Source of the DNA: Sphingorhabdus wooponensis
GTDB lineage: Bacteria > Pseudomonadota > Alphaproteobacteria > Sphingomonadales > Sphingomonadaceae
Length of the DNA: 64,000 nt
Assembly: GCF_003933235.1 (NCBI RefSeq)
Contig: NZ_RWJI01000001.1
Coordinates: 440,001-504,000 of the forward strand
Direction: 5' to 3'
The position numbers and the translations under genes were made by a program. The notes under the pieces are model-generated. The model had not been told where the DNA came from, searched no databases, and saw only the letters and a list, made by a program, of their open reading frames with translations. Below are positions 54,214-63,471 of this stretch, in pieces (the stretch's first letter is position 1; each line of letters starts with the position of its first letter).

Positions 54214-54771
54214 ATGGCCATATTACCTATTCTTGAAGTGCCCGATCCGCGGCTGAAAACCATCTCGAAACCTGTCGAGAGCTTTGACGACGATTTGAAA
54301 ACGCTCGTCAATGACATGATCGAGACCATGTATGCCGCGCCCGGCATTGGCTTGGCGGCCATTCAAGTGGGCGTGCCCAAGCGCTTGTTGGTGATCGACT
54401 TGCAGGAAGAGGAAGCCGAAGGTGAAGAACCTGTGCGCAACCCGCGCGTGTTCGTGAACCCTGAAATCCTCGACCCGTCCAGCGAACATAGCCTGTATAA
54501 TGAAGGTTGCTTATCAGTTCCCGACCAATATGCCGAAGTTGAGCGTCCAGCCCAAATCCGCGCCCGTTGGCAGGATTTAGACGGCAAGGTGCATGAAGAA
54601 ACAATGACTGGCCTGATGGCGACATGTTTGCAGCATGAAATGGACCATCTGGAAGGTATATTGTTCATCGACCATCTGTCGCGGCTAAAGCGTCAGATGG
54701 TGTTGAAGAAGATCGAGAAAGCCCGCAAAATGGGCGGCGGTCATGTCCATGGGCCCGATTGCCGCCACTGA
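54214..54771 (+). CDS. def: Peptide deformylase
   Basis: A 185-residue metalloprotease that removes the N-formyl group from nascent proteins. The three family motifs are intact: GIGLAAIQVGVPKR, EGCLSVPDQYAEVERP and QHEMDHLEGILFIDHLS, giving the Cys and two His metal ligands and the catalytic Glu. ATG 54214 gives MAILPILEVPDPRL, a standard N-terminus. It is followed by a terminator and the convergent LpoA-like gene. Confidence 0.97.
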   Translation: MAILPILEVPDPRLKTISKPVESFDDDLKTLVNDMIETMYAAPGIGLAAIQVGVPKRLLVIDLQEEEAEGEEPVRNPRVFVNPEILDPSSEHSLYNEGCLSVPDQYAEVERPAQIRARWQDLDGKVHEETMTGLMATCLQHEMDHLEGILFIDHLSRLKRQMVLKKIEKARKMGGGHVHGPDCRH

Positions 54772-54785
54772 TACGGTAAATTGAA

Positions 54786-54804
54786 ACCCCGCCCTAAGCG
54801 GGGT
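54786..54804. terminator. Terminator between def and the lipoprotein gene
   Basis: ACCCCGC pairs with GCGGGGT around a short loop, 15 bases past def, followed by GTCGTTATTTT on the plus strand. On the minus strand it follows the lipoprotein stop within 25 bases, so it may serve both genes. Confidence 0.5.
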
Positions 54805-54808
54805 GTCG

Positions 54809-55969
54809 TTATTTTGCGAACTGGGACGGCGCGGGGCTGATCGTTACAAACTTGCCCGCCTGAATTTCCTGCACCTCCAACATACGGTCGGTCAGGCCAT
54901 TGGCGTTGAACCGGAACGCCCCATCAACACCAATGAAACCTTGGGGATCGGTCAGTTGCGCGACGGGAAAGCGTGTCCCCGGACGCCAGTCGCGGGCGAC
55001 GCGGGCCACCAGCAACACTGAGTCATAGCCAAGGCTCGACAAGCGCAAGGGTGCCGTGCCAAAACGGGCACGATATTTGGCCGCATATTGCGTGTAGAGC
55101 GTGTCCGACACACTTGCGAACCACGCGCCATACATGGGAGAACTGCCCGCCAGCGACCCATCGATATTCCACAAATCCGGCCCCAAGATTTTGGTCGTGC
55201 GCAGTCCGCCGCGGCGCAAGGCAGGCACGGTTGTGATGGCCGCGCGGCCATTATCGGCAACCAAGACGGCGTCAATAGCGCCCATCTGTGCCAGACGGCG
55301 GGCGGCGGCTTCAGCAGACGCAGCCGTCCCGTTTGTTTCTTGAATGCCAACCAAAACGCCGCCGGCTGCGCGTACCGCGGTCGTGATATTTGATTGTGCA
55401 CGTTGTCCGTAGACATTGGACGATACCACGCCAGCAAAGCGATTCATGCCTTTTGATTTGGCAAATAAAACCACACGTTCAATCGACTGGTTCGGTAAAT
55501 GGCCGAGCAAGAACACATTTTGTCCGGCAACGCCGACATCGTTGGAGAAGCTGATAATCGGCACGCCGGCTGGACGGGCAATTTCTGCGACCTCAATCAC
55601 ATTGTCACTGCGCAGTGGGCCCAAGATAACTTTGTTGCCATCGGCAATCGCGCGCTGCGTTGCGGCGGCGACACCAAGGGCTGTGTCATAGGTGACCATG
55701 CGGATGTTGGTAACTTTGGTATCGGCCAGCGCCAACGCCGTTGCATTGGCAATCGACTGCCCCACTTCGGCGTCAGGGCCAGTCACGGGCAGCAAAAGCG
55801 CAACGCGGTGCATGCCGTCGGAGGGATCGGCGACCGCGCGCGGCGTCTTATTGCGCGGGACTGTGCTACAGGCCGCTAGCAGGATGATAGATGCCAATAT
55901 CAGCAGCTTTTTGAATTGGCCTGCTAAAGCTTGCGGCTGCGCGCGCGTTGCGGCAATGGATGCACTCAT
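54809..55969 (-). CDS. Penicillin-binding protein activator, LpoA/LppC-like lipoprotein
   Basis: A 386-residue outer-membrane or periplasmic lipoprotein. The N-terminus has a hydrophobic signal ending LLAACSTVP (lipobox LAAC, Cys near residue 34), followed by a periplasmic-binding-like fold with VALLLPVTGPDAEVGQSIANATALALAD. Homologues are annotated as LpoA-like activators of class A penicillin-binding proteins, but alphaproteobacterial members lack the TPR N-terminal domain and their role is unproven. ATG 55969 has AGGA seven bases upstream, better than ATG 55996. Divergent from rsmI. Confidence 0.85.
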   Translation of the reverse strand: MSASIAATRAQPQALAGQFKKLLILASIILLAACSTVPRNKTPRAVADPSDGMHRVALLLPVTGPDAEVGQSIANATALALADTKVTNIRMVTYDTALGVAAATQRAIADGNKVILGPLRSDNVIEVAEIARPAGVPIISFSNDVGVAGQNVFLLGHLPNQSIERVVLFAKSKGMNRFAGVVSSNVYGQRAQSNITTAVRAAGGVLVGIQETNGTAASAEAAARRLAQMGAIDAVLVADNGRAAITTVPALRRGGLRTTKILGPDLWNIDGSLAGSSPMYGAWFASVSDTLYTQYAAKYRARFGTAPLRLSSLGYDSVLLVARVARDWRPGTRFPVAQLTDPQGFIGVDGAFRFNANGLTDRMLEVQEIQAGKFVTISPAPSQFAK

Positions 55970-56002
55970 TTTGGGTTCCTTGGGAAGAAGCTGCACATTC
56001 CG

Positions 56003-56833
56003 ATGACTTTCGAATCAGGCTTATATGTCGTTGCGACCCCCATCGGCAACCTTGCAGATATATCGCACAGGGCAATCGAGCTTCTGAAAGCCGCAGAAAT
56101 CGTTGCGGTTGAGGACAGCCGCGTCACCGGCAAATTGCTGCATCACCTTGGCATTAAAAAGAAAATGCGCCGCTACAACGACCATAGCGGGGGCGTCGAG
56201 CGCGATTCCTTGGTTGCCGCGGCGCGGGGCGGTGTGGTGGCCTTGGTGTCGGACGCGGGTACGCCCTTAATCTCCGACCCCGGCTATAAGCTTGTCCGTG
56301 CAGCCCGTGACGCTGGCGTGCCGGTGTTCACCATTCCGGGGGCAAGTGCCGTGACAGCGGCTTTGTCGATCTGTGGCCTGCCGACCGACCGGTTTTTGTT
56401 TGCAGGTTTTCTGCCCAATAAAGCCAAAGCGCGGGTCGAAACATTGATGGAGCTGGGACAGATCAAGGCGACATTGGTGTTTTACGAAGCCGGCCCACGT
56501 CTGGCCGCAAGCTTGGCCGCCATTGCCGACACTTATGGCGACCGCGAAGTAGCGGTGGCGCGCGAGCTGACCAAGAAATTTGAAGAGGTGGTGACTGGAA
56601 CTGCGGCGGAGCTGGCGGCGCGTTATGCCGAACAGGAACCGAAAGGCGAAATCGTCCTCATCATTGGCCCACCTGCCGACGATGTGGCGACCGAAACGGG
56701 CGATGTCGATGCGGCATTGAAAGAGGCGCTCGAGACCATGTCTGCCGCCAAGGCCGCAGGCGCGATTGCCAAGCGCTTCGGGCTGGAACGCAATGCCGTT
56801 TACGCCCGCGCAACGGAATTGAAGGCGCAGTGA
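56003..56833 (+). CDS. rsmI: 16S rRNA (cytidine(1402)-2'-O)-methyltransferase
   Basis: A 276-residue tetrapyrrole-methylase-fold enzyme that modifies C1402 in the ribosomal decoding centre. LYVVATPIGNLADISHRAIELL is its hallmark start. The SAM-binding region includes LVSDAGTPLISDPGYKLVRAA and VFTIPGASAVTAAL. ATG 56003 is used because the open frame before it overlaps the divergent lipoprotein gene. Its stop overlaps yraN start as GTGA. A normal C-terminal alpha-helical region with AKAAGAIAKRFG is present. Confidence 0.96.
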   Translation: MTFESGLYVVATPIGNLADISHRAIELLKAAEIVAVEDSRVTGKLLHHLGIKKKMRRYNDHSGGVERDSLVAAARGGVVALVSDAGTPLISDPGYKLVRAARDAGVPVFTIPGASAVTAALSICGLPTDRFLFAGFLPNKAKARVETLMELGQIKATLVFYEAGPRLAASLAAIADTYGDREVAVARELTKKFEEVVTGTAAELAARYAEQEPKGEIVLIIGPPADDVATETGDVDAALKEALETMSAAKAAGAIAKRFGLERNAVYARATELKAQ

Positions 56834-57180
56834 ACCGCCTTGCCGCCGAAAAACGCGGACGGCGCGGGGAGGCGATTGCCGCATGGTTCCTGCGCCTGAA
56901 AGGATGGCGCATCGTCGGCGCGCGCGTGAAAACCCCGCGCGGCGAGGTCGACTTAATCGTACGGCGCGGAAAGAGCATCGCCTTTGTCGAGGTGAAGGCA
57001 CGCACGAAAGCCGCTGATCTTGCCACGGCGATTGATGCCAGTCGGCTGCGCCGTGTGGCCGCTGCGGCGGAAATTCTCTTGCCCAAATATGGCAAAGAAT
57101 GTGAAAATATGCAGATTGATGTGATTATGGTTGCGCCTTGGCGTTTCCCTAAGCATTTGCCAAATGTCTGGCACGGATAG
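56830..57180 (+). CDS. yraN: UPF0102 endonuclease-like protein YraN
   Basis: A 116-residue protein with the RecB-like nuclease fold. NRLAAEKRGRRGEAIAAWFLRLKGWRIVGARVKTPRGEVDLIVRRG and FVEVKAR carry the E-x-D-x-ExK motif of PD-(D/E)xK nucleases. The GTG start overlaps the rsmI stop, the usual pairing in proteobacteria. Role unknown; possibly DNA repair or processing. Confidence 0.93.
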   Translation: MNRLAAEKRGRRGEAIAAWFLRLKGWRIVGARVKTPRGEVDLIVRRGKSIAFVEVKARTKAADLATAIDASRLRRVAAAAEILLPKYGKECENMQIDVIMVAPWRFPKHLPNVWHG

Positions 57181-57191
57181 GAACTCGCAAA

Positions 57192-58154
57192 ATGGCAATC
57201 AAAATGGCGGTCCAGATGGACCCTATGGACGGTATCAATATCAATGGCGATTCCAGCTTCGCGCTGATGCTGTCCGCACAGGCGCGCGGTTATGATATCT
57301 GGCATTATGATGTCGGCACGCTGACGCTTGATGCCAATGATCGGCTGACGGCTTGGGCGCATCCGGTGCATGACCTGCAACGCGTAGAAGGCGCGCATTA
57401 TCGCTTTGGCGCGCCGAAGAAGATTGATTTGGGCGCAGACATTGACGTGGTGTTGATGCGGCAGGACCCGCCCTTTCATGTGGGCTACATCACCGCGACC
57501 CATTTGCTTGAGCGGATTGAGCATGAGACATTGGTGGTCAACAACCCCGCCAGCGTGCGCAACGCGCCCGAAAAAGTGATGGTGCTTGATTATCGGCAAT
57601 TTATGCCGCCGACGATCATCACCCGTTCGGCCGATGAAGTGCGCGACTTCCAAAAAATACATGGCGCGGTCGTGGTGAAGCCACTGCATGGCAATGGCGG
57701 CAAAGCCATTTTCCGCATTGATGCCGACGGTAGCAATTTGGGCGCCTTGTTTGAGGTGTTCAACAACACATGGCCCGAACCGCATATGGTGCAGCCATTC
57801 CTGCCCGATGTTGCGCTGGGCGACAAAAGAATCGTTATGATCGACGGCGAAGTGACGGGCGCGATCAACCGCCGTCCGGGCGAAGGCGAGTTCCGGTCCA
57901 ACTTGGCCGTTGGCGGTAGCGCGGAGTCGACCGAGCTAACGGCGCGTGAACGCGAAATTTGCGCCGCGATGGGACCACGTTTGAAAGAGCTTGGCCTGAT
58001 ATTTGTCGGCATTGACGTCATTGGCGGCCAATGGTTGACCGAAATCAACGTGACATCGCCCACGGGTATTGTCGCGATTGATCGTTTTAATAAAACCGAC
58101 ACACCCTCGCTTATTCTCGATGCGATTGAACGCAGATTGTCAGGACAGAAATAA
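57192..58154 (+). CDS. gshB: Glutathione synthetase
   Basis: A 320-residue ATP-grasp ligase that adds glycine to gamma-glutamylcysteine. The N-terminal substrate domain starts VQMDPMDGININGDSSFALM, the glycine-rich loop is VVKPLHGNGGKAIFRI, and the Mg/ATP residues lie in EINVTSPTGIVAID. Its TAA stop overlaps the ATG of the DedA gene by one base (TAATG). Works with gshA at 24.7-26.1 kb. Confidence 0.97.
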   Translation: MAIKMAVQMDPMDGININGDSSFALMLSAQARGYDIWHYDVGTLTLDANDRLTAWAHPVHDLQRVEGAHYRFGAPKKIDLGADIDVVLMRQDPPFHVGYITATHLLERIEHETLVVNNPASVRNAPEKVMVLDYRQFMPPTIITRSADEVRDFQKIHGAVVVKPLHGNGGKAIFRIDADGSNLGALFEVFNNTWPEPHMVQPFLPDVALGDKRIVMIDGEVTGAINRRPGEGEFRSNLAVGGSAESTELTAREREICAAMGPRLKELGLIFVGIDVIGGQWLTEINVTSPTGIVAIDRFNKTDTPSLILDAIERRLSGQK

Positions 58155-58798
58155 TGGAAGACTGGATCATTCGCTTGGTCGAATGGGGCCATTATTGGGG
58201 CGTTGCTTTGCTCATGCTGCTTGAGACGATTTTCCCGCCAATACCGTCCGAAGTCATCATGACCGTGGCTGGTGTATCGTCGGCGCGTGGGACTATGAAC
58301 CTTGCCGGCACCATTGCGGCGGGCACGGCAGGCGCCATGCTCGGCAATTGGATTTGGTATTGGGTGGCGGTCAAATTTGGCGAAAAACGGATGCAAATCT
58401 TCATCGAGCGTTACAGCCGTTGGTTGACGCTGGATTGGAATGAGGTTGAGCGCGGCCAAAGGCTGTTCCGCACGCATGGATCAATTATCGTACTGATTGC
58501 ACGGATGTTGCCCACTTTGCGATCGCTGATTTCGATACCGGCTGGCTTGTTCGGCATGACATTTCGCCGGTTCATGATCTTCTCGACCATCGGAACCGCC
58601 GGATGGACCGCCGCCTTGGCGTGCGCTGGCTATTTCTTGGGATCGCAGTTCAAAGACGTTGAAAAATGGCTTGGGCCAATTTCGACCTTAGTGATCGCAG
58701 GGATCGTGTTGACCTATGTCTGGCGGCTCGTTCGCTGGAAACCTAGTTCCGTGTCTAAGCCCTTGGATGCGCGTTCTGATACTCATCCAGAAGCATAG
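58154..58798 (+). CDS. DedA family membrane protein
   Basis: A 214-residue DedA/SNARE-associated (VTT) protein. Hydrophobic segments around LLMLLETIFPPIPSEVIMTVAG and a second set near RLLISIPAGLFGMTFRRFMIFSTIGT carry the re-entrant loop motifs with conserved Glu and Arg. Characterised members flip phospholipids or undecaprenyl phosphate and affect membrane potential. Coupled to gshB by a one-base overlap. Its 3' end overlaps convergent xerC by 44 bases. Confidence 0.92.
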   Translation: MEDWIIRLVEWGHYWGVALLMLLETIFPPIPSEVIMTVAGVSSARGTMNLAGTIAAGTAGAMLGNWIWYWVAVKFGEKRMQIFIERYSRWLTLDWNEVERGQRLFRTHGSIIVLIARMLPTLRSLISIPAGLFGMTFRRFMIFSTIGTAGWTAALACAGYFLGSQFKDVEKWLGPISTLVIAGIVLTYVWRLVRWKPSSVSKPLDARSDTHPEA

Positions 58799-59648
58799 CG
58801 GTATCGACGGCGGTGTAGACTTGGGTCGACGACAGGCTGGCATGGCCCAATAACTCCTGCAGACTGCGCAAGTCGGCACCGCCCGCGAGCAAATGCGTGG
58901 CAAAGCTGTGGCGCAGCGCGTGCGGTGTTGTCCTGTCCGACAGGCCCAATCGCGTGCGTGCGCCTTGCACCGCGCGGCGTACCAATGCGGGGGACAATGG
59001 TCCGCCTTGCGCGCCGCGAAACAATGGCTGGTCCGCGCTGGTCGCATAAGGGCATAAAGCGAGATATTCTTGCATGGCGGTCCGGACTTGCTCCAGCAAG
59101 GGCACGATGCGCGTCTTGTTGCGCTTACCTGTGACGCGCAAGGTGGTGCCAAGCGGCAAGATGTCGCCCATCAGGCCGGTTGCCTCACTGACGCGCAGGC
59201 CGCTGCCGTACAGCAACAACAGCAAAGCCCAATCGCGCGCGCCGATCCAGCCGTCTTTTGCATTTTCGGCGACATCATCGGCCAGCGCCAGAACATCGTC
59301 CGGATTCACCGGGCGCGGCAGGCTGCGCTGCACGCGCGGCCCCTTCATCACCGGCAAAGTGGCATCATCACCCAAGGCAAAGCGCAAGAAATGTCGCGCC
59401 GCCGACAGTTCGCGCGCTGTGGAACGATTGGTGAGGCCGTCACCGCGCCTGTCCGCCAGAAAGGCGCGCATGTCCGCCGATGAAATTTTGTGCAGCGTCA
59501 CGCGGGTGACGTCATTACCCCAATGCAACTGCAGAAATCCTGCCAGCCGATCCGCTGTTGCATAATAAGCCCGCACACTATGCGGTGACATCCGGCGGTT
59601 GTCGGTCAGAAACGCGAGATATTCGGCAAGTAAGGACGACATGTCCAT
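58755..59648 (-). CDS. xerC: Tyrosine recombinase XerC
   Basis: A 297-residue tyrosine recombinase that resolves chromosome dimers at dif with XerD. The SAM-like N-terminal domain is YLAFLTDNRRMSPHSVRAY. Catalytic residues are Arg in GSGLRVSEATGL, Lys in the following beta hairpin (TGKRNKTR), His-x-x-Arg in HALRHSFATHLL, His in LLGHASLSSTQVYT, and Tyr in that last motif. ATG 59648 is chosen just after the hemW stop; an earlier frame to 59678 overlaps hemW. Third in line after rph, rdgB and hemW. Confidence 0.93.
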   Translation of the reverse strand: MDMSSLLAEYLAFLTDNRRMSPHSVRAYYATADRLAGFLQLHWGNDVTRVTLHKISSADMRAFLADRRGDGLTNRSTARELSAARHFLRFALGDDATLPVMKGPRVQRSLPRPVNPDDVLALADDVAENAKDGWIGARDWALLLLLYGSGLRVSEATGLMGDILPLGTTLRVTGKRNKTRIVPLLEQVRTAMQEYLALCPYATSADQPLFRGAQGGPLSPALVRRAVQGARTRLGLSDRTTPHALRHSFATHLLAGGADLRSLQELLGHASLSSTQVYTAVDTAMLLDEYQNAHPRA

Positions 59649-59655
59649 GTTGCTA

Positions 59656-60819
59656 TCAGGCGGCGGCATCCGCCTCAAGTTTTACTATTTGCGGCAAGAT
59701 GGCATCGAGCAATGGCATGCCCTGCGGCGTGACAGTGACATGGTTGTCTTCGCGCGTGATCAGGCCAAGCTGCGCGATTTTGTCGACTGCATCCATGTCT
59801 AGTAAGGCTGCGGCGGGGATACCCGTCTTTTGCGACAGGCGGCCAAGGTCAATCCCTTCCGCCAGCCGCAATCCCATCAACAAGCTTTCGGTAGCACGTG
59901 TTGCCGCATCAAGATGCTCTTCGCTGCTGATGCCGTGGATGTTACGTTCGACGGCGGACAGGAAATTCTCCGGCTTTTTATGGCGTTGAGTTGCAGCGTT
60001 CAGTCGCCGCCCATGCGCGCCGGGGCCAATGCCGATATAATCATCATAACGCCAATAGCTCAGATTATGGCGGCTTTCGCTGCCGGGGCGGGCATGGTTG
60101 CTGATCTCATAGGCTGGAATGCCTGCGGCGGATGTCATCTGGCCGGTCAGTTCATATAAGGTCGCGGCATCATCATCGTCGGCAGGAATGAAATGGCCTG
60201 TGCGCACCAAAGTTTCAAAGCGTGTGCCGGGTTCAATGGTCAGCTGGTACAGCGACATATGATCGGTACCGAAGGAAAGGGCGCGCTGCAGCTCGGCCTC
60301 CCATTGGGCAGCGGTTTGTTCGGGACGCGCGTAAATCAGGTCGATGTTGACACGGCCAAAATGGCGCTGGGCAATCGCCAAGGCATCGAGGCTCTCGGCA
60401 ACCGAGTGCGCGCGCCCTAAAAATGTCAGCGCTTTATCATCCAGTGCCTGAAGCCCAAGCGATACGCGGTTGACGCCTGCCGCTGCAAGGTCCGCGAAAC
60501 GCGCCGCCTCCACCGAAGAGGGGTTCGCTTCCAATGTGATTTCAATATCGTCGGCAAAGCCCCAATGCCGTTCTGCCGCTGCAATCAATGCGGCGACGGT
60601 GGATGGCGGCATCAATGATGGCGTGCCGCCACCGAAGAAAATGGAGGTCAAATTCCGATCCGCTATGCGCCCCGCCTCATAGGCCATGTCCGTCAGCAAT
60701 GCCGCGCACCACGCCGCGTCATCCACCGTGTCGCGGACATGGCTGTTGAAATCACAATAAGGGCATTTGGAAACGCAAAATGGCCAATGGATGTAAAGGG
60801 CGAGGGGGGCGGGCACCAA
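59656..60819 (-). CDS. hemW: Heme chaperone HemW (coproporphyrinogen III oxidase-like)
   Basis: A 387-residue radical SAM protein. The [4Fe-4S] motif is Cys-x3-Cys-x2-Cys in FCVSKCPYCDFNSH, after the start LALYIHWP. The HemW-specific region follows, with the HNLSYWR motif visible. It lacks the catalytic tail of true HemN oxidases, so a role in heme insertion is likelier than oxidation. It lies 37 bases after rdgB in the rph-rdgB-hemW gene string, a conserved arrangement. Confidence 0.95.
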   Translation of the reverse strand: MVPAPLALYIHWPFCVSKCPYCDFNSHVRDTVDDAAWCAALLTDMAYEAGRIADRNLTSIFFGGGTPSLMPPSTVAALIAAAERHWGFADDIEITLEANPSSVEAARFADLAAAGVNRVSLGLQALDDKALTFLGRAHSVAESLDALAIAQRHFGRVNIDLIYARPEQTAAQWEAELQRALSFGTDHMSLYQLTIEPGTRFETLVRTGHFIPADDDDAATLYELTGQMTSAAGIPAYEISNHARPGSESRHNLSYWRYDDYIGIGPGAHGRRLNAATQRHKKPENFLSAVERNIHGISSEEHLDAATRATESLLMGLRLAEGIDLGRLSQKTGIPAAALLDMDAVDKIAQLGLITREDNHVTVTPQGMPLLDAILPQIVKLEADAAA

Positions 60820-60856
60820 TTCTCTTAACCTATTTCGCTATGTCCGCGAAAGACGA

Positions 60857-61486
60857 TCAAGAAAACACCGCCGCAACCAATTTGCGGAACGCATCCGCGC
60901 GGTGGCTCATTGCGTGTTTTTCTTGCGGATCCAATTCGGCAAAGGTCTCGCTGCGGCCTTCGGGAACGAACACAGGGTCATAGCCAAAGCCAAGCAAGCC
61001 GCGCGGTGGCCATGTGAGGCTGCCCTGCACACGGCCTTCGAAAACCTCTTGATGCCCATCGGGCCATGCCAGCGCGAGGGTGCAGATGAAATAGGCGCTC
61101 CGGTCGGTATCGGGGCCAAGCTCGGCCAACTTGCCCTCAACCTTGCCCATCGCCATATACCAATCACGACCCGGTCCGCCTTCGAAGACCTGCGTTTCCG
61201 CCCAGTCGGCGGTATAGACCCCCGGCGCACCGCCCAACGCGGCAACGCATAGGCCGCTGTCATCGGCCAGCGCGGGAAGGCCGGAACCTTGCGCAGAGGC
61301 ATGGGCCTTTAGCAACGCATTTTCAGCGAAGCTGGTGCCCGTCTCGTCGGGTTCAGGCAGGCCAAGTTCGCCCGCCGACACCGGTTCGATACCAAAAGGG
61401 GCAAGCAAGGCGCGGATTTCACGGACCTTGCCCGCATTATGGCTGGCAATGACCAGCCTGCCGGGTTCGAGTTTGCGGTGAGTCAT
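60857..61486 (-). CDS. rdgB: Non-canonical purine NTP pyrophosphatase (RdgB/HAM1)
   Basis: A 209-residue enzyme that hydrolyses dITP/XTP to monophosphates, protecting [17 protein letters not shown] (N-terminal loop), [34 protein letters not shown] and [12 protein letters not shown] are the diagnostic motifs. It follows rph on the same strand. Confidence 0.96.
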   Translation of the reverse strand: MTHRKLEPGRLVIASHNAGKVREIRALLAPFGIEPVSAGELGLPEPDETGTSFAENALLKAHASAQGSGLPALADDSGLCVAALGGAPGVYTADWAETQVFEGGPGRDWYMAMGKVEGKLAELGPDTDRSAYFICTLALAWPDGHQEVFEGRVQGSLTWPPRGLLGFGYDPVFVPEGRSETFAELDPQEKHAMSHRADAFRKLVAAVFS

Positions 61487-61542
61487 AACTTTTGCCTCAA
61501 TTAAAAATCCGTCGCCCCAGCTTATACTGGAGCGATGGTTCC

Positions 61543-62256
61543 TTATTTGACCGCGTCGGCCTGCGCGGCAAAAATCCGGTCGGTTCCCATGCGCGCAAGG
61601 CGGAGCAAGCGGAGTAGGCCTTCTTCGTCATAGGTCGCGCCTTCGGCGGTGGCTTGCACTTCGGCAATCTGGCCGCCTTCGATCAAAACGAAATTTGCAT
61701 CGGCATCAGCGTCGGAATCTTCGATATAATCCAAGTCCAAAACTGGCGTGCCTTTGAAGATGCCACAGCTCACGGCAGCAACCCGTCCGATGATGGGATC
61801 TTCCTTGATTGCGCCCGACGCAAGTAAGCCATTGACGGCCAAGCGCAAGGCAACCCACGCGCCCGAAATCGCGGCGGTGCGTGTGCCGCCATCGGCTTGC
61901 AAAACGTCGCAATCGATGGTGATTTGGTTTTCGCCGAGCTTCTTTAAATCTACGACAGAACGTAAAGAACGCCCAATAAGGCGCTGAATTTCTTGGGTTC
62001 GTCCGGACTGCTTGCCCTTGGCGGCTTCGCGTTGGCTGCGTGTATGTGTGGCCCGGGGGAGCATGGAATATTCTGCCGTCACCCAGCCTTCACCCTTGCC
62101 GCGCAACCATGGTGGAATACGGTCTTCGACGCTGGCGGTGACCAGAACGCGGGTGTCACCAAAACCGATGAGGCAGCTACCTTCGGCATGTTTGGTGAAA
62201 TGGGTTTCAATCGAAATGGCGCGCATTTCGTCTGGCGCACGGCCGGATGGACGCAT
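61543..62256 (-). CDS. rph: Ribonuclease PH
   Basis: A 237-residue phosphorolytic exoribonuclease that trims tRNA 3' ends. [69 protein letters not shown] and [15 protein letters not shown] are the RNase PH signatures, including the phosphate-binding Arg-rich stretch and active-site Asp. ATG 62256 gives the standard start. Divergent from hrcA (79 bp). Confidence 0.97.
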   Translation of the reverse strand: MRPSGRAPDEMRAISIETHFTKHAEGSCLIGFGDTRVLVTASVEDRIPPWLRGKGEGWVTAEYSMLPRATHTRSQREAAKGKQSGRTQEIQRLIGRSLRSVVDLKKLGENQITIDCDVLQADGGTRTAAISGAWVALRLAVNGLLASGAIKEDPIIGRVAAVSCGIFKGTPVLDLDYIEDSDADADANFVLIEGGQIAEVQATAEGATYDEEGLLRLLRLARMGTDRIFAAQADAVK

Positions 62257-62335
62257 GATAATCTCCTGATAATAAGTTGCCGCCTGCCTTAGACTGCCCC
62301 GCTTGCTTTGCAAGTGCGCGGTGCGCTACACTGCC

Positions 62336-63382
62336 ATGGTGAGCCAAACACCCATCCATGAATTGAATGACCGGACACGCATCATTTTTCGTATGGTGGT
62401 GGAAAGCTATCTGGACAATGGCGCGCCTGTGGGATCGCGGACAGTCTCCAAATTTGCAGGGTTGAACTTGTCGCCTGCCTCCATCCGCAATGTCATGCAG
62501 GATTTGGAGGAAGCGGGCTATCTCGCCTCCCCCCATACAAGCGCCGGACGCGTGCCTACCGAGAGTGGTCTGCGCCTGTTCGTGGACGGCATGATGCAAT
62601 CGGCTGCTCCATCGGTCGAGGAACAACGCGCGATTGAATCGCAAATCCGTGGTGATGGCCCGATTGAAGAGGCGCTGGCAGCCGCGACGTCGGTATTGTC
62701 GGGCCTGTCCGCCTGCGCCGGTATCGTCTTGGTGCCAAAACGGGACGCGGTCCTAAAGGCATTTAGCTTTGCGCGCCTGTCCCCATCTCAAGTGCTCGCA
62801 ATCATGGTGGGATCCGACAATAGCGTTGAAAACCGGTTGGTATCGATTGATCCGGCAATCAGTGAAACCATGTTAGTCGAGGCCGCGAACTATATTTCTG
62901 CACGCTTGTCGGGCTTAACCCTTTCGGAAGCGCTGGAACGCCTCGACAGCGAAATTCGGGCCGAAAAGGCGGAGCTTGATGTCGCCAGCCAAAAACTGGT
63001 GCGTGACGGCCTCGCTATTTGGTCGCTTGATGCCAATGACCGGCCAGTGCTCATCGTGCGCGGGCAGTCGAACTTGATTGACGATGCGGCGGCGGCGGAC
63101 CTCGACCGCGTTCGGCAATTGTTGGACGAGCTCGAAAGCAAAGAAGAAATCGCGCGATTGGTCGACAGCGCACGTGAGGCGCAGTCGACACGGATTTTCA
63201 TCGGTTCGGAAAATAATCTTTTCTCGCTTTCGGGATCGTCGGTCATCGCCGCGCCCTATCGGGAGGCAGGCGGCAAGGTCGTCGGCGTCATTGGCGTCAT
63301 CGGCCCAACGCGCCTGAATTATGCGCGCATTGTCCCGATGGTCGACTTTACCGCGCAGGCGCTGAGCCGTTTAATTAAATGA
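62336..63382 (+). CDS. hrcA: Heat-inducible transcriptional repressor HrcA
   Basis: A 348-residue repressor that binds CIRCE operators of groESL/dnaK-type heat-shock genes. The winged-helix N-terminus has ELNDRTRIIFRMVVESYLDNGAPVGSRTVSKFAGLNLSPASIRNVMQDLEEAGYLASPHTSAGRVPT. The GAF-like and HrcA-specific domains follow. It precedes grpE by 89 bases, the usual hrcA-grpE order. No CIRCE sequence is visible in the window, so its targets are elsewhere. Confidence 0.97.
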   Translation: MVSQTPIHELNDRTRIIFRMVVESYLDNGAPVGSRTVSKFAGLNLSPASIRNVMQDLEEAGYLASPHTSAGRVPTESGLRLFVDGMMQSAAPSVEEQRAIESQIRGDGPIEEALAAATSVLSGLSACAGIVLVPKRDAVLKAFSFARLSPSQVLAIMVGSDNSVENRLVSIDPAISETMLVEAANYISARLSGLTLSEALERLDSEIRAEKAELDVASQKLVRDGLAIWSLDANDRPVLIVRGQSNLIDDAAAADLDRVRQLLDELESKEEIARLVDSAREAQSTRIFIGSENNLFSLSGSSVIAAPYREAGGKVVGVIGVIGPTRLNYARIVPMVDFTAQALSRLIK

Positions 63383-63471
63383 TGCGCGGGTTGATGAAAT
63401 AGAATTGCTTTCTATATGCGAGCAGCAACAAACGACCATGCAGTCGCAACGTAAATGGGTTAATCAAGTTT

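Noticed and set aside
56661-57785. A 374-residue minus-strand open frame opposite rsmI, yraN and gshB
   Set aside because: It lies wholly antisense to three well-supported genes and has no recognisable fold; it follows from codon bias of the true frames.
62257-62335. Possible CIRCE operator between rph and hrcA
   Set aside because: The only symmetry is CTTGC-TTT-GCAAG, which does not match the TTAGCACTC-N9-GAGTGCTAA pattern; no CIRCE is seen before grpE either.
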